Assembly (NCBI RefSeq): GCF_001636695.1
Contig: NZ_LGEL01000013.1
Location: forward strand, 61,133 to 125,132
Direction of reading: 5' to 3'
Source of the DNA: Pedobacter panaciterrae
GTDB lineage: Bacteria; Bacteroidota; Bacteroidia; Sphingobacteriales; Sphingobacteriaceae
DNA: 64,000 nucleotides
Shown: one piece after another, positions 1 through 9,620 of the stretch
Layout of the letters: each line of letters begins with the position of its first letter
Position numbering within the stretch: position 1 is the stretch's first letter
Position numbers and translations under genes: made by a program
Notes under the pieces: generated by a model
The model's input: the letters and a program-made list of their open reading frames with translations, nothing else
Told to the model about the DNA's origin: nothing
The model's database searches: none

Positions 1-2
1 AC

Positions 3-1955
3 AGAGCATCTGGTGTAAAGCTCCGGAGTGATGGTAACCTTGGTTCCTCTGTTCAGATCAATCTTGGTGGTTTACAAGGAAAAGCCGTAAGGCTATTTAA
101 AGATGGGATACCAATAGAACTATTTGGACATGGATTTAGCCTGGGTACAATCCCTGTAAATATGCTCGAACGTGTCGAGATATATAAGGGAGTTATGCCT
201 CTGTACCTCGCTTCAGATGCTCTTGGAGGAGGAATCAACCTGGTGTCAAGAAGTGAACATAAAAAATTTGCAGAGCTTTCTTATGAAGTGGGATCGTTTA
301 ACACACATCGTGCAACCGCTCACCTGTTGTGGCGTGACAAATCTAATAAATGGTATCTGGGCACAAATAGTTCCTTTAACTACTCAGCAAATGACTATAA
401 GGTGAATGTACCCTTTCATGACCTGCAAACTGGTGTAACCGAATATAAAGATGCAAGACGCTTTCATGATGATGCAAGAACGCATTATGCTGAGGGTTAT
501 GCCGGTGTACAAGGCAGAAGCTGGGTAGACGACTTACGCCTTACCTTGATTAGTTCAAGTTTTTATAAACAGCTGCAGCATGATGCCGAGATGAATAAGG
601 TCTATGGTGAGGCATATTCAAAAGAACGAAACTATACCGCACTTGTAAATTACAAAAAACATTTTCTGGATAACAGACTGAAAGTAAATGTGCTGGGAGC
701 TCACAGCGCTTTTAACACAAGATTTATAGATACAGCTACTGTCCGTTATGGTTGGGATGGGAATATCATAGGACGTAACCTGCAGCCTGGCGAGATCAAT
801 CTCGGCAACAATCAGCAACTGGATTATAACTTTTTTTCTTCCCGTATAAATGTTTCCTATGATCTGTCTGACAGGCATTCCCTTGATTTCAGTCATCTTT
901 ATTATAGACAAGGAAGAAAGGGAAGTGATCCTTTAGGAGCCATTTCGGCGATTGAAAGAATTGATGTACTAACAGTACCATCGTTGTACCAAAAAGACAA
1001 TATGGCATTGGGGCTACGCTCCAAATGGCTTGGGAAAGAAATAGAAAGTATTGTGGCTTTGAAATATTATCATTTCAACACAAAAGGTTATACCACTGAT
1101 AATTTCGGTCTGGGTTGGATTTCTTCTGGCAGCGATCAGCAACTGGGTTATCTTGCCGGGCTGCGCTGGACGCGCGGAGCTTACCTGCTAAAGGCTTCTT
1201 ATGAATATGCCAACCGTTTACCGGATGAATATGAGGTTTTCGGAGATGCCAGGCTTACCAAGGAAAATATGGATCTTAAACCGGAAAAAAGCCATAACAT
1301 TAATTTGAACGGCCAATATACCATATCCGAAGGAGGCCAATCTCTAAACTTGTCAGCAGGTTTGTTTTACAGGAAGGTGCAGGACATTATCTTTTTACAG
1401 CTTGATATTCCTTTCAGCCGGTATATCAACTATGAACGGGCAGAGGTCAAGGGCTTCGAATTTGAAGTCAGCTATGCGCCTGTGCAACGTTTCAATCTGG
1501 GAACCAATCTTACTTATCAGGACATTCGCAGAGTTGGCATTCAGGAAGCCATGTTTAGAAATCTGGAGGGTTCCCGGATACCAAATGTTCCTTTTTTCTT
1601 TGGAAACTTTTGGATGAATACAAATTTCACTGAAATTTTTAGCACAGGTGACCGTCTGGAATTGAATTGGAATGGAAGTTACACGCATCGTTTTTTCCTC
1701 AAAGCCATCCCTAAGAACCAGGAGCCCGGACTTTTTGAAAAGGTGAAAGACATTCAAACCTCCTTAATTATTCCTCGTGATGGAAGGCTTGGGCAATTAG
1801 CTAACAATGTTGGACTGTATTATCACTTCGCCAACCGGAAACTCATGCTCTCAGGCGAATGCCGGAACATTGGAGACGTGCAGCTATACGACAACTTTAA
1901 TGTTCAAAAGCCCGGACGATCTTTCCATATCAAATTAGTATATCAATTTTTTTAA
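3..1955 (+). CDS. TonB-dependent receptor, 5' end outside the window
   Basis: Outer-membrane beta-barrel that takes up a ligand using energy from TonB. The reading frame is open from base 3, so the gene begins upstream; the first internal ATG at 162 is not the real start. The visible part begins in the plug domain, with the typical run ERVEIYKGVMPLYL followed by GGGINLVSR, and continues with about 580 residues of alternating aromatic beta strands ending in a C-terminal Phe (KLVYQFF), the usual outer-membrane sorting signal. The next gene, 12 bases on, is a DUF4374 lipoprotein, a family often found beside siderophore-type TonB receptors, so iron-chelate uptake is the likely job. The substrate is inferred from context; the receptor class is clear. 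Confidence 0.93.
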   Translation, partial: RASGVKLRSDGNLGSSVQINLGGLQGKAVRLFKDGIPIELFGHGFSLGTIPVNMLERVEIYKGVMPLYLASDALGGGINLVSRSEHKKFAELSYEVGSFNTHRATAHLLWRDKSNKWYLGTNSSFNYSANDYKVNVPFHDLQTGVTEYKDARRFHDDARTHYAEGYAGVQGRSWVDDLRLTLISSSFYKQLQHDAEMNKVYGEAYSKERNYTALVNYKKHFLDNRLKVNVLGAHSAFNTRFIDTATVRYGWDGNIIGRNLQPGEINLGNNQQLDYNFFSSRINVSYDLSDRHSLDFSHLYYRQGRKGSDPLGAISAIERIDVLTVPSLYQKDNMALGLRSKWLGKEIESIVALKYYHFNTKGYTTDNFGLGWISSGSDQQLGYLAGLRWTRGAYLLKASYEYANRLPDEYEVFGDARLTKENMDLKPEKSHNINLNGQYTISEGGQSLNLSAGLFYRKVQDIIFLQLDIPFSRYINYERAEVKGFEFEVSYAPVQRFNLGTNLTYQDIRRVGIQEAMFRNLEGSRIPNVPFFFGNFWMNTNFTEIFSTGDRLELNWNGSYTHRFFLKAIPKNQEPGLFEKVKDIQTSLIIPRDGRLGQLANNVGLYYHFANRKLMLSGECRNIGDVQLYDNFNVQKPGRSFHIKLVYQFF

Positions 1956-1968
1956 TAACATATTTTAA

Positions 1969-1983
1969 TGAGAATCATTATGA
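1969..1983. promoter_or_regulatory. Fur-box-like palindrome
   Basis: The 15 bases TGAGAATCATTATGA form a 7-1-7 inverted repeat that matches the classical Fur core TGATAAT-N-ATTATCA at 12 of 14 arm positions. It lies between the TonB receptor stop and the ATG of the DUF4374 gene at 1980, overlapping that ATG. It could tie the lipoprotein gene to iron status. It may also be a chance match, since the site overlaps the start codon rather than a recognisable promoter. Confidence 0.35.
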
Positions 1984-3236
1984 AACGAATTAACGGATTT
2001 CGCGCATTGATGTTTGGTCTGTCTGCGCTATTGGTTTTGGGCTCCTGCAGCAAAGACAAGGACAACGATACGCCTACACCTTCAGGGGAAGATCTACCTG
2101 CTAACGAGACCTGGATTATTTACAATGCGAATGCAAACTGGAGTGGCGGAATTTACGCGCTAAAAAATAATAAATCAAGAGAGCTTAACCTGTCAGGTAT
2201 TCCATTTTTCCAGGTAAGTAGTTCTCTGGGAGGAAGAGTACTGGGAAAACAGTTATACAAAGTAAATAACGCTGCAAATGCGCAGGGTATTTTAAAGCTG
2301 GGGCTCAATGCTGCAGGGAATGTTGTTGAGGATAAATTTCTAGCATCACTCTCAACCGCATATATTTCCAATTATCTGGTAGTTAGTCCAACTGAAGGCT
2401 ATTACTGGGATGAAGTTAGAGGTGGATTAAAAGTACAGAAATTTAACCCTACCACTATGGAGCGTACAGGAGAGATTGACTTTAGTTCTCTGTCCCAAGG
2501 CTTACCAAATGAATCTGCTGGTCAGTTAATCCTGGCTAAAAGAGAAGATAAACTTTATGTAGATTTATTGCTAGGTACTAAACTAACAGGTAACTGGCAG
2601 GTAAGTCCTCCCACTAAAGAAGTAGCTATTGCAGTATATGATCTGACCAACAATAAGATTTTAAATGTTACAAAATTTGGAGGCACCACAAACCTTGGCG
2701 TTTTTATTGATCACGTATTATGGGGTCAGGATGAGGTAACCAAAGACCTTTACTTTGTTGCAGTAGCAGATATGAAAACCCAGCCATTAGACTATTCTTC
2801 TAAGATCCTGCGCATAAAAAACGGTTCAACAGAATTCGACCAGACTTTTTCAATTAACATTAAAGACTACCAGTTTCCTGCCGAATTCAACAGGCTTTTC
2901 GTACATAACAACAAAATTTATACGGCTATACCTTCACGACCTGTATCTTACTATGGGGGTGGTCAGCACGGGATAAAATATCGTGACGATGTGTGGTACT
3001 GGAGCGAGATTGATGCCACTACCAAAAAAGCAAAGCGATTGGCTATTCCTGCTGATAGTTTTTATGGAACACAGAATCCATTTCTGCACAACGGAGAGAT
3101 TTATTTCCTTTCTAACAATACCACCGAAGGGTATTCTGGCGTGAATCAGTATAACCCGACCACAGGTACCATTAAAGAAACTTTTCATTTGAAAGAGAGC
3201 GGAAGATTAAACGGTTTTAACATCATTACCGACTAA
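1980..3236 (+). CDS. DUF4374 domain lipoprotein
   Basis: Predicted surface or periplasmic lipoprotein of the DUF4374 family, which folds as a beta propeller and is usually encoded with TonB-dependent siderophore receptors. The ATG at 1980 is preferred over the one at 1968 because it gives a compact lipoprotein signal: MKR, a hydrophobic stretch, then the lipobox LGSC followed by an acidic linker (KDKDNDTPTPSGEDLP). The mature part carries regular WSGGIYAL-type and YYWDEVRGG-type strands. It follows the TonB receptor closely and probably shares its transcript. The perfect hairpin at 3286-3320 ends the unit. The biochemical role of DUF4374 proteins is not established; a part in iron-chelate handling is inferred. 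Confidence 0.85.
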   Translation: MKRINGFRALMFGLSALLVLGSCSKDKDNDTPTPSGEDLPANETWIIYNANANWSGGIYALKNNKSRELNLSGIPFFQVSSSLGGRVLGKQLYKVNNAANAQGILKLGLNAAGNVVEDKFLASLSTAYISNYLVVSPTEGYYWDEVRGGLKVQKFNPTTMERTGEIDFSSLSQGLPNESAGQLILAKREDKLYVDLLLGTKLTGNWQVSPPTKEVAIAVYDLTNNKILNVTKFGGTTNLGVFIDHVLWGQDEVTKDLYFVAVADMKTQPLDYSSKILRIKNGSTEFDQTFSINIKDYQFPAEFNRLFVHNNKIYTAIPSRPVSYYGGGQHGIKYRDDVWYWSEIDATTKKAKRLAIPADSFYGTQNPFLHNGEIYFLSNNTTEGYSGVNQYNPTTGTIKETFHLKESGRLNGFNIITD

Positions 3237-3285
3237 TATTTTATATTTCTCATATTCGATCCCAGAGATTATCGGGCGATCAATT

Positions 3286-3320
3286 TAAACCCCTCTTTAC
3301 TGTTTGTAAAGAGGGGTTTA
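3286..3320. terminator. Bidirectional hairpin terminator
   Basis: A perfect 15-bp stem (TAAACCCCTCTTTAC and its complement) closes a 5-base TGTTT loop. It lies between the convergent DUF4374 and GH92 genes. The stem has A/T-rich ends, so it could act on both strands. Confidence 0.8.
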
Positions 3321-3367
3321 TACTTATCATTTTGTAGCATAATCCAAGGCCGCGTTTTGCGAAAGTA

Positions 3368-5656
3368 TTATTTCCCTAACCAACCTTCTGAAACCGAAAA
3401 AGGCTTGTCGTCATCACTTATCCCCCTCAACAAAGCAGGCTCATTACCCATTTGTAATTCAAAAACTCCACCGTTAATGATGTCATTATATGCAATCCAG
3501 TTCTTAGTATAAGGTTTTCCATTTAATGTTGCAGTCTGAATGTATACATTCTGCTTGTTGTTGTCCTTTGCATTGATAACAAACTTTTTACCGTTTTCTA
3601 ATGTGATTGTTGCCTTTCTAAAAACAGGGCTTCCGATCACATACTGATCTGTACCGGGACACACGCTATATAAGCCTAGTGCACTGATGACATACCATGA
3701 AGACATTTGTCCCTGATCTTCATCACCGGGATATCCACGTTCAGTTGCATTGTATAATTTATCCATTACCTTTCTCACCCTATATTGAGTCTTCCAGGGT
3801 TGTTTTGCATAGTTATATAAATAAGGCACGTGCATCACAGGCTGATTACCATGAGCATATTGCCCCATACCTGCCAGTACCATCTCTGTCATTTCATGAA
3901 TCTCTTGTTTATAAGAACCAACTTTAAACTTAGAATGCATTGTAAAAAAAGTATCCAATTTCGCAGTAAACTTTTCCTCGCCGCCCATTAAAGATATTAA
4001 ACCTTTAGCATCATGAAATACTGACCAGCTATACTGCCAGGAATTAGCTTCAGTAAAAGGTCCTCCCCACTCGATAGGGTCAAAATCAGGAATCCAATCA
4101 CCTCCTGGTAATCTACCTCTCATAAAACCTACGCTCTGATCAAACACATTCACATAATTGAACATCTGCCTTGCATAAATGTCCTGATATTTTTTGTTAC
4201 CGATTGCTTTTGCCAGATTGTAGGCACAAAAATCATCATAAGCATACTCAAGCGTTTTCGCTGTACTTTCATGCACTTCACCCAAAGGAACAAATCCCCT
4301 GGTAAAATAGTCCTTCCAACCATCTCTGCCATTAGAACCTCCAAATGGGCCTCTATTGGTAGACTCATGAAAATAAGCTTCCAGAGCTTTCACTGGATCA
4401 AACGTACGGATTCCTTTAATCCAGGCATCGGCAAGCAGTGATATAGCATGATTACCAAGCATTACTCCAGACATACCCGGGTTAGACCAGGCAGGGAACC
4501 ATCCGCTTTGTACCTGCGCATCCAGCAATGATTGCATATACCTACCCTGCATCTCTGGATGAAGAATGTTATTCAGTGGAAACTGGGCTCTAAAGGTATC
4601 CCAAAACCCATTATCAGTATACATATACCCATCGTAGATCTTTCCATCGTAAGGAGAATAATAGTAAGGCTTATTGTCTTTATTTAGCTCGTAAAACTTT
4701 CTTGAGAAAAGATTAGCTCTAAAGAGGCAGGAATAGAACGTGGCCTTCTCATCTTCTGTCCCCCCTTCTACCTTCACCCTGCCCAAAAGGTTATTCCAGA
4801 TATTTGCCGCAGCATTTTTGGTTTGCTCTAAATTTTTAAAGCCTCCCAACTCTCTTTTTAAATTTAATTCAGCTTGCTCTTCATTGATATACGAACTAGC
4901 TATTTTCACCTGGACTTTTGCTCCCTTTTTGAATTTTATATAGGCGCCTACTCCTTCTCCTGCAGCACTAAGTTGCGATTCCGAAACTTTACCGTCCTTA
5001 TTCCCCCAGGTTCCATATGCTTCAAAAGCCTGGTCGAAGATCATTACAAAGTGGTTTCTAAAGTTATCGGGAACAAGTCTACCATTATTCACCCAACCAA
5101 CAATCTTCCGTTCTTTTGGAAATATTTTAATTTCACTGTTTTTAGTATACCCGTCTAACACTAAAAAGGCATCTTCTTTTGCTGGAAACGAAAAACGCAT
5201 ATGTGCTCCACGCTCAACAGGGGAAATCTCTGTGATTATACCGTTATCAAACCCTACCTTATAATAGTTTGGCTTAGCGGTTTCATTTTTATGATTGAAT
5301 GTTAAGGCTCTTTTATGTTCATCCACAACCAATTTCCCTTTACCTGGCATTAATGAAAAAACAGCGTAGTCATTCATCCAGGGGCTGCATTGATGTACTT
5401 GCTGAAATCCCCTTATTGTAGTTGCAGAATATTGGTATTTCCAGCCATCACCATTTTTACCCGTTTGCGGAGAATAAAAATGTTGGGCAAAAGGGAGTCC
5501 AATTGTAGGGTAAGTATTTCCATAGGACAGTCCATAATGTGAATCAGTTCCCTGGAGTGTATTTACATATTTTACCAAATCGTCTTGTTGTGCGAACAAG
5601 CATTCTGAAAAAAGAATCGAAATAAAAAAGAATAAACGGGTGATTGTTAGTTTCAT
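3368..5656 (-). CDS. GH92 family alpha-1,2-mannosidase-like glycosidase
   Basis: Secreted or periplasmic exo-acting alpha-mannosidase of family GH92, calcium-dependent inverting enzymes that trim mannose from glycans. The start at 5656 gives a clear signal peptide (MKLTITRLFFFISILF... ending at AQQ); a longer frame to 5710 adds an unsupported 18-residue leader. Mature protein opens with VKYVNTLQGTDSHYG, the typical GH92 N-terminal beta-sandwich start. The family hallmark GDEDQGQMSSWYV, with D645-E646-D647, lies in the (alpha/alpha)6 catalytic domain, as does STAKTLEYAYDD. The 762 residues match the family. It stands alone with no SusC/D partner. A sensor kinase lies 65 bases upstream on the same strand. 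Confidence 0.93.
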   Translation of the reverse strand: MKLTITRLFFFISILFSECLFAQQDDLVKYVNTLQGTDSHYGLSYGNTYPTIGLPFAQHFYSPQTGKNGDGWKYQYSATTIRGFQQVHQCSPWMNDYAVFSLMPGKGKLVVDEHKRALTFNHKNETAKPNYYKVGFDNGIITEISPVERGAHMRFSFPAKEDAFLVLDGYTKNSEIKIFPKERKIVGWVNNGRLVPDNFRNHFVMIFDQAFEAYGTWGNKDGKVSESQLSAAGEGVGAYIKFKKGAKVQVKIASSYINEEQAELNLKRELGGFKNLEQTKNAAANIWNNLLGRVKVEGGTEDEKATFYSCLFRANLFSRKFYELNKDNKPYYYSPYDGKIYDGYMYTDNGFWDTFRAQFPLNNILHPEMQGRYMQSLLDAQVQSGWFPAWSNPGMSGVMLGNHAISLLADAWIKGIRTFDPVKALEAYFHESTNRGPFGGSNGRDGWKDYFTRGFVPLGEVHESTAKTLEYAYDDFCAYNLAKAIGNKKYQDIYARQMFNYVNVFDQSVGFMRGRLPGGDWIPDFDPIEWGGPFTEANSWQYSWSVFHDAKGLISLMGGEEKFTAKLDTFFTMHSKFKVGSYKQEIHEMTEMVLAGMGQYAHGNQPVMHVPYLYNYAKQPWKTQYRVRKVMDKLYNATERGYPGDEDQGQMSSWYVISALGLYSVCPGTDQYVIGSPVFRKATITLENGKKFVINAKDNNKQNVYIQTATLNGKPYTKNWIAYNDIINGGVFELQMGNEPALLRGISDDDKPFSVSEGWLGK

Positions 5657-5721
5657 GTTTAGGTTTAAGGGAAATTTAAAATTCAGTGTCAAATATTGTC
5701 TGTTATTCAAAAATAAATCTA

Positions 5722-7074
5722 TTATTTTCTAATGGTAAATTCTCTATGCAAATGATTATCAGTCGGTAAAACAGCAGCACCAAGCCGACTAGCATTAGCA
5801 AATTCCAATGTGAAAGTGGTATTTCCAGGTACACTGCTAAAGCTGATCCTACCCTTCTGCATCTCCGTATACTCTTTACACAAGATCAGGCCTAACCCAA
5901 CACCCTTTTCATTGTTTGTGCCATAAGTCGATGCTGCATTCAACTTAAAAAGATCTCCCTGTCTTTCCAAAGGGATGCCCACACCATTATCCGTTATGTG
6001 TAACCTGGCATAGCCCGAATCATTAGAACTATGTATTTGTATTTCCCCACCCGGAAGAGTAAATTTTATTGCATTATTTATCAGGTTCCTGATCACCAAC
6101 TTAAACATATCCAGATCAGCAATCAGCTCGACGGACGAATCAATATTGACGCCGATTTTGACAGTTTTTATATTCGCTGCTGCTTGCTGCACAAGCAGGC
6201 AGCTCGATACGATCTCAGACAAGTTCAATCTCACCATATTTACAGTGGTGCCCCCGTCCATTTGCGATTTCGTCCAATTCAACAAATTGTGTAGCATCAC
6301 CTGCGTGTTTTTTGTTTCATCGAGCAGCTTGCTTTCAAGGAACCGACGTTCCTGGGGTGGTATATCATATTCATTAAGTGTCTCCAGAAAAATAGCAATG
6401 GAATTAAGTGGAGAACGCAGGTCATGAGACAAAATAGACAATAACCTGGTCTTAGAATCGTTGGCTTCTTTTAAAGCCAGAGAAGCTGTCAGCGCATTAT
6501 TCTTTTCCCGCTGATAACTACTGATCAGATAAGAAAGTACCGCACCTATACACACAACTACAAAGATATAGGTTGTTGCTGTATCCAGAAACAAATCGCT
6601 CCGATTAGCATAAGTGACTTTGACAAATTCACTGTTATAATACTCTACCAGCAATAAGCCAACAACAATACCCACATTCATAAGTATCCAAAATACATAC
6701 TGCCGGGTGGGCATTATTGATAAAATGAAAACCAAAGAAAGCAGGTAAAGTACAAGTGTAGGGCCATTTATACCTGAATTGATAAAATAATTAAATATCA
6801 TCAGGATACTTGTACCGGCACTAAATAAAATAAAACTAAGCTGGAACCTTCCATAGTGCCTGGAATTGATGTACATCGCGACTATTACAATCCAGGCAGC
6901 TGAAAGTACGAAATTGACCAATGGCACCTTTATAACAGTATTTACTAATAGTGCCAAAGGAAGACCGATCATAGCAATTACACTTACTTCATGATATATC
7001 CTGACCTGGAGCGTAATGTCAGCGTTGCTACCAATCAATTTGGCATGTAGCCGTTTAATAGATTCAATCATCAA
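5722..7074 (-). CDS. Membrane sensor histidine kinase
   Basis: Two-component sensor kinase. The N-terminal about 185 residues hold roughly six hydrophobic membrane segments with short loops, with no large periplasmic sensor. A short helical linker leads to the HisKA dimerisation domain with the phospho-acceptor H217 in SHDLRSPLNS. A HATPase_c domain follows with the N box LVIRNLINNAIKF, the G1 box DNGVGIP and the G2 box GVGLGL. No response regulator is encoded next to it, so it is an orphan kinase or acts on a regulator elsewhere. The GH92 gene lies just downstream on the same strand, but co-transcription is not proven. The signal sensed is unknown. Confidence 0.92.
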   Translation of the reverse strand: MMIESIKRLHAKLIGSNADITLQVRIYHEVSVIAMIGLPLALLVNTVIKVPLVNFVLSAAWIVIVAMYINSRHYGRFQLSFILFSAGTSILMIFNYFINSGINGPTLVLYLLSLVFILSIMPTRQYVFWILMNVGIVVGLLLVEYYNSEFVKVTYANRSDLFLDTATTYIFVVVCIGAVLSYLISSYQREKNNALTASLALKEANDSKTRLLSILSHDLRSPLNSIAIFLETLNEYDIPPQERRFLESKLLDETKNTQVMLHNLLNWTKSQMDGGTTVNMVRLNLSEIVSSCLLVQQAAANIKTVKIGVNIDSSVELIADLDMFKLVIRNLINNAIKFTLPGGEIQIHSSNDSGYARLHITDNGVGIPLERQGDLFKLNAASTYGTNNEKGVGLGLILCKEYTEMQKGRISFSSVPGNTTFTLEFANASRLGAAVLPTDNHLHREFTIRK

Positions 7075-7354
7075 AAAGAAATCCTTTTTTAAAGCAATAA
7101 ATTTAAGAAAAATCTTATCAGAGTAGTGGAAGTTTTAAAAAGAGAGACATACTATATTATATATTTTGGAAAAAGTGATCGTTCCCAATTTTTAGTGTTG
7201 ACACAATCTGAAAAAGATTGCCAGCACACGTGTTTTCAGGAATAAAGATTCTTAATCAGGAAAATATTCGGGCAGTTACTAACCTGGAATTAAAATTAAA
7301 TCGGATAATTAAATGTTAGCTTTTTTTTACAAATTGCGGTTTCACACACATTAA

Positions 7355-8470
7355 ATGAGAACTAACCAAAATAATGAGCTGGCTACCAAGCCACACTATC
7401 CCATATTAGATGGCCTTCGCGGTGTTGCAGCCATAATCGTAGTAACATTTCACCTGGCCGAGCCATTCTCGACAAGTAATTTAGATAAATTCGTGAATCA
7501 CGGTTATCTGGCAGTGGACTTTTTCTTTTTATTATCCGGTTTTGTGATGGGCTACGCTTACGACGATCGTTGGCATAAAATGAGCGTTGGTAGTTTTTTT
7601 AAACGCAGGATTATACGTCTTCAACCATTGGTAATTTTGGGGATGACCATGGGTGCTATTGGATTCTATTTTACGGATTCGACGCTATGGCCGCTTATTC
7701 ATGATGTTCCTGTTTGGAAGATGTTGCTCGTTATGGTGGTCGGTTATACTATACTACCTGTGCCATTATCACTTGATATTCGTGGCTGGGAGGAAATGCA
7801 CCCGCTGAATAGTGTGGGTTGGTCATTGTTTTTTGAATATATTGCTAATATTCTTTATGCTGTTTGGATCAGGAAGTTTTCTAAAACCGCATTAAGTATT
7901 TTAGTAGGTATCGCCGCTATTGCACTTGTACATTTGGCCATCTCAAATGGTGATGTGAGTGGTGGTTGGACATTGAATGCGGAACAGGTACGCATTGGAT
8001 TAACGCGTGTGATGTTCCCTTTCTTTGCGGGGCTGTTGCTTTCGCGCGTAGCCAAGCCAACCCGAATTAAAAATGCCTTTTTATGGTGCAGTCTTTTAGT
8101 GGCTATCGTACTTTATATGCCACGTATTGGTGGTGCAGATCAGGTTTGGATGAACGGCATCTATGATTCTATTTGCATTATTATCATTTTTCCGCTTATT
8201 GTATATCTTGGCGCCAGTGGTGTGGTGCAAAGTCAAAGGGAGAACAAGGTATGCAAATTCTTAGGTGATATATCATATCCGCTTTATATGGTGCATTATC
8301 CTCTGGTTTATTTTTACGTTGCCTGGGTAAGCAATAATAAAGGGATTACAATTGCAGAGGCATGGCCTTATGCGTTGCTCATTTTAATTGGCGGGGTTGT
8401 TTTTGCCTATGCTGCATTGAAATGGTACGATGAGCCGGTACGCAAATGGTTGCGTAAAAAACTTGCATAG
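7355..8470 (+). CDS. Acyltransferase family 3 (OafA/YrhL-like) membrane protein
   Basis: Integral membrane acyltransferase of the acyltransferase_3 family, which moves acetyl or other acyl groups onto surface sugars or exported molecules. The start is the ATG at 7355; the signature LDGLRGVAAIIVVTFHL is in the first transmembrane helix and carries the conserved His. About ten hydrophobic segments follow (for example FFFLLSGFVMGYAY), with a basic C-terminal tail. The length of 371 residues fits the single-domain members that lack a SGNH extension. It is a single-gene unit flanked by a shared hairpin terminator at 8483-8521. The acceptor cannot be told from the sequence. Confidence 0.9.
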   Translation: MRTNQNNELATKPHYPILDGLRGVAAIIVVTFHLAEPFSTSNLDKFVNHGYLAVDFFFLLSGFVMGYAYDDRWHKMSVGSFFKRRIIRLQPLVILGMTMGAIGFYFTDSTLWPLIHDVPVWKMLLVMVVGYTILPVPLSLDIRGWEEMHPLNSVGWSLFFEYIANILYAVWIRKFSKTALSILVGIAAIALVHLAISNGDVSGGWTLNAEQVRIGLTRVMFPFFAGLLLSRVAKPTRIKNAFLWCSLLVAIVLYMPRIGGADQVWMNGIYDSICIIIIFPLIVYLGASGVVQSQRENKVCKFLGDISYPLYMVHYPLVYFYVAWVSNNKGITIAEAWPYALLILIGGVVFAYAALKWYDEPVRKWLRKKLA

Positions 8471-8482
8471 GATCGTATTAAA

Positions 8483-8521
8483 TAGAGATTAAAGTCCCTT
8501 TATTCGGAACTTTAATCTCTA
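8483..8521. terminator. Bidirectional hairpin terminator between convergent genes
   Basis: A perfect 13-bp stem (left arm 8483-8495, TAGAGATTAAAGT; right arm 8509-8521) closes a 13-base loop. It sits between the acyltransferase gene and the convergent lipoprotein gene. It lacks a strong T tract, so efficiency is uncertain. Confidence 0.6.
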
Positions 8522-8538
8522 ATATTCAGATTGCTTAA

Positions 8539-9423
8539 TTAAAAGTTAACTAATTCTGGGTCAGGCAGCCATTTGTCGTTTATCGTAACGCTAAAGCTAT
8601 TAACTACAGGATTAATCATTTTCCCTCTTACAATCGTCCGTTTGTTTTTGTAAATAGGCACGTTCATTCTTCTTTTCTGGCTTACGGCATTACCATAAGA
8701 TATTTCTATAGTCAAAGGTTTGTCTGTTCTTAAAATGTAAATACTAATCGGGCCATCTGCATTGCTGATCCTATACTGGTCATTATCTATGTTGCCAAAT
8801 GAAGATTCACTGCTGAACATATAACCGGTTGCTTCGTTATCTACATCAACAGTAAAATTTTCCAAATCGTCAACTATGACTTCCAGTTTCCCAACGATTC
8901 TCTGAAGTTCCATTGATATTTGCTGAGGATCTTGTACTGTAATAAGTTGTCTGGCAAAAAAGGTATCGTCAGTTTTATATTGCTTATCCCCCATCGTAAA
9001 ACTTGGTTGCCAGTATTGCATATTAGCCTCTTGCAAAGGAAGTATAACCGGGGTGTCGTTATCGCGGAAAAACTTATTTATACCAAATTCGGATTTAGAA
9101 CCTATGGCAACAACCTGGTATTGCGCTACCGGAAGTCCAAATGATAGCTGACCAAAATTAGGATCGGTAGAAAATTGAGTCTGCCTTGCTACTTCAGCAC
9201 CTGTTTGACCTTCAAAAATCACAAATGTTAACTGTGTTATGAGGTTTTTTAAAGGCAATATTTGGCTACCGACCTGACCGTCAGTCGTGCTTACTGCGCG
9301 GTCGACTGAAAAGTCGAGTTTAATTTTTTTTTCATTTGAAATCGGATTTTCTTCCATCGCTTTTTTGCTGCACGATAATGATAACATCAAGCATACAGCC
9401 ATAATTGGGAGTGATTTTTTCAT
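8539..9423 (-). CDS. Fimbrillin / Mfa2-like lipoprotein
   Basis: Predicted exported lipoprotein resembling the FimB/Mfa2 group of Bacteroidota fimbrial anchor or tip proteins. The start at 9423 gives MKKSLPIMAVCLMLSLSC with a lipobox Cys at residue 18; the longer frame to 9471 lacks a signal at its start. The mature protein has the two beta-sandwich features common in these families: an early LTFVIFEGQTG strand with an FGLPVAQYQVVAIG segment, and a QRIVGKLEVIVDD strand at the second domain. No partner fimbrillin genes lie nearby, so it may be an orphan adhesin-like protein. Family assignment comes from pattern resemblance and is moderate. Confidence 0.6.
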   Translation of the reverse strand: MKKSLPIMAVCLMLSLSCSKKAMEENPISNEKKIKLDFSVDRAVSTTDGQVGSQILPLKNLITQLTFVIFEGQTGAEVARQTQFSTDPNFGQLSFGLPVAQYQVVAIGSKSEFGINKFFRDNDTPVILPLQEANMQYWQPSFTMGDKQYKTDDTFFARQLITVQDPQQISMELQRIVGKLEVIVDDLENFTVDVDNEATGYMFSSESSFGNIDNDQYRISNADGPISIYILRTDKPLTIEISYGNAVSQKRRMNVPIYKNKRTIVRGKMINPVVNSFSVTINDKWLPDPELVNF

Positions 9424-9620
9424 GACTTTTTTACTATGAAAATACAAAGTCATTATTACAAATAAATCCAACTATTTCGATTGGGTATCAAATCGTATAA
9501 AACAGGGGTTCATTTGAGTAAATAAAACTACAAAACTGTATAATATTCTCAATATCAACTAAGATATAGCCAACTAACCTGCTGCAATCAAAAATTAACA
9601 TAGAAATCATAGAAGCTAAG

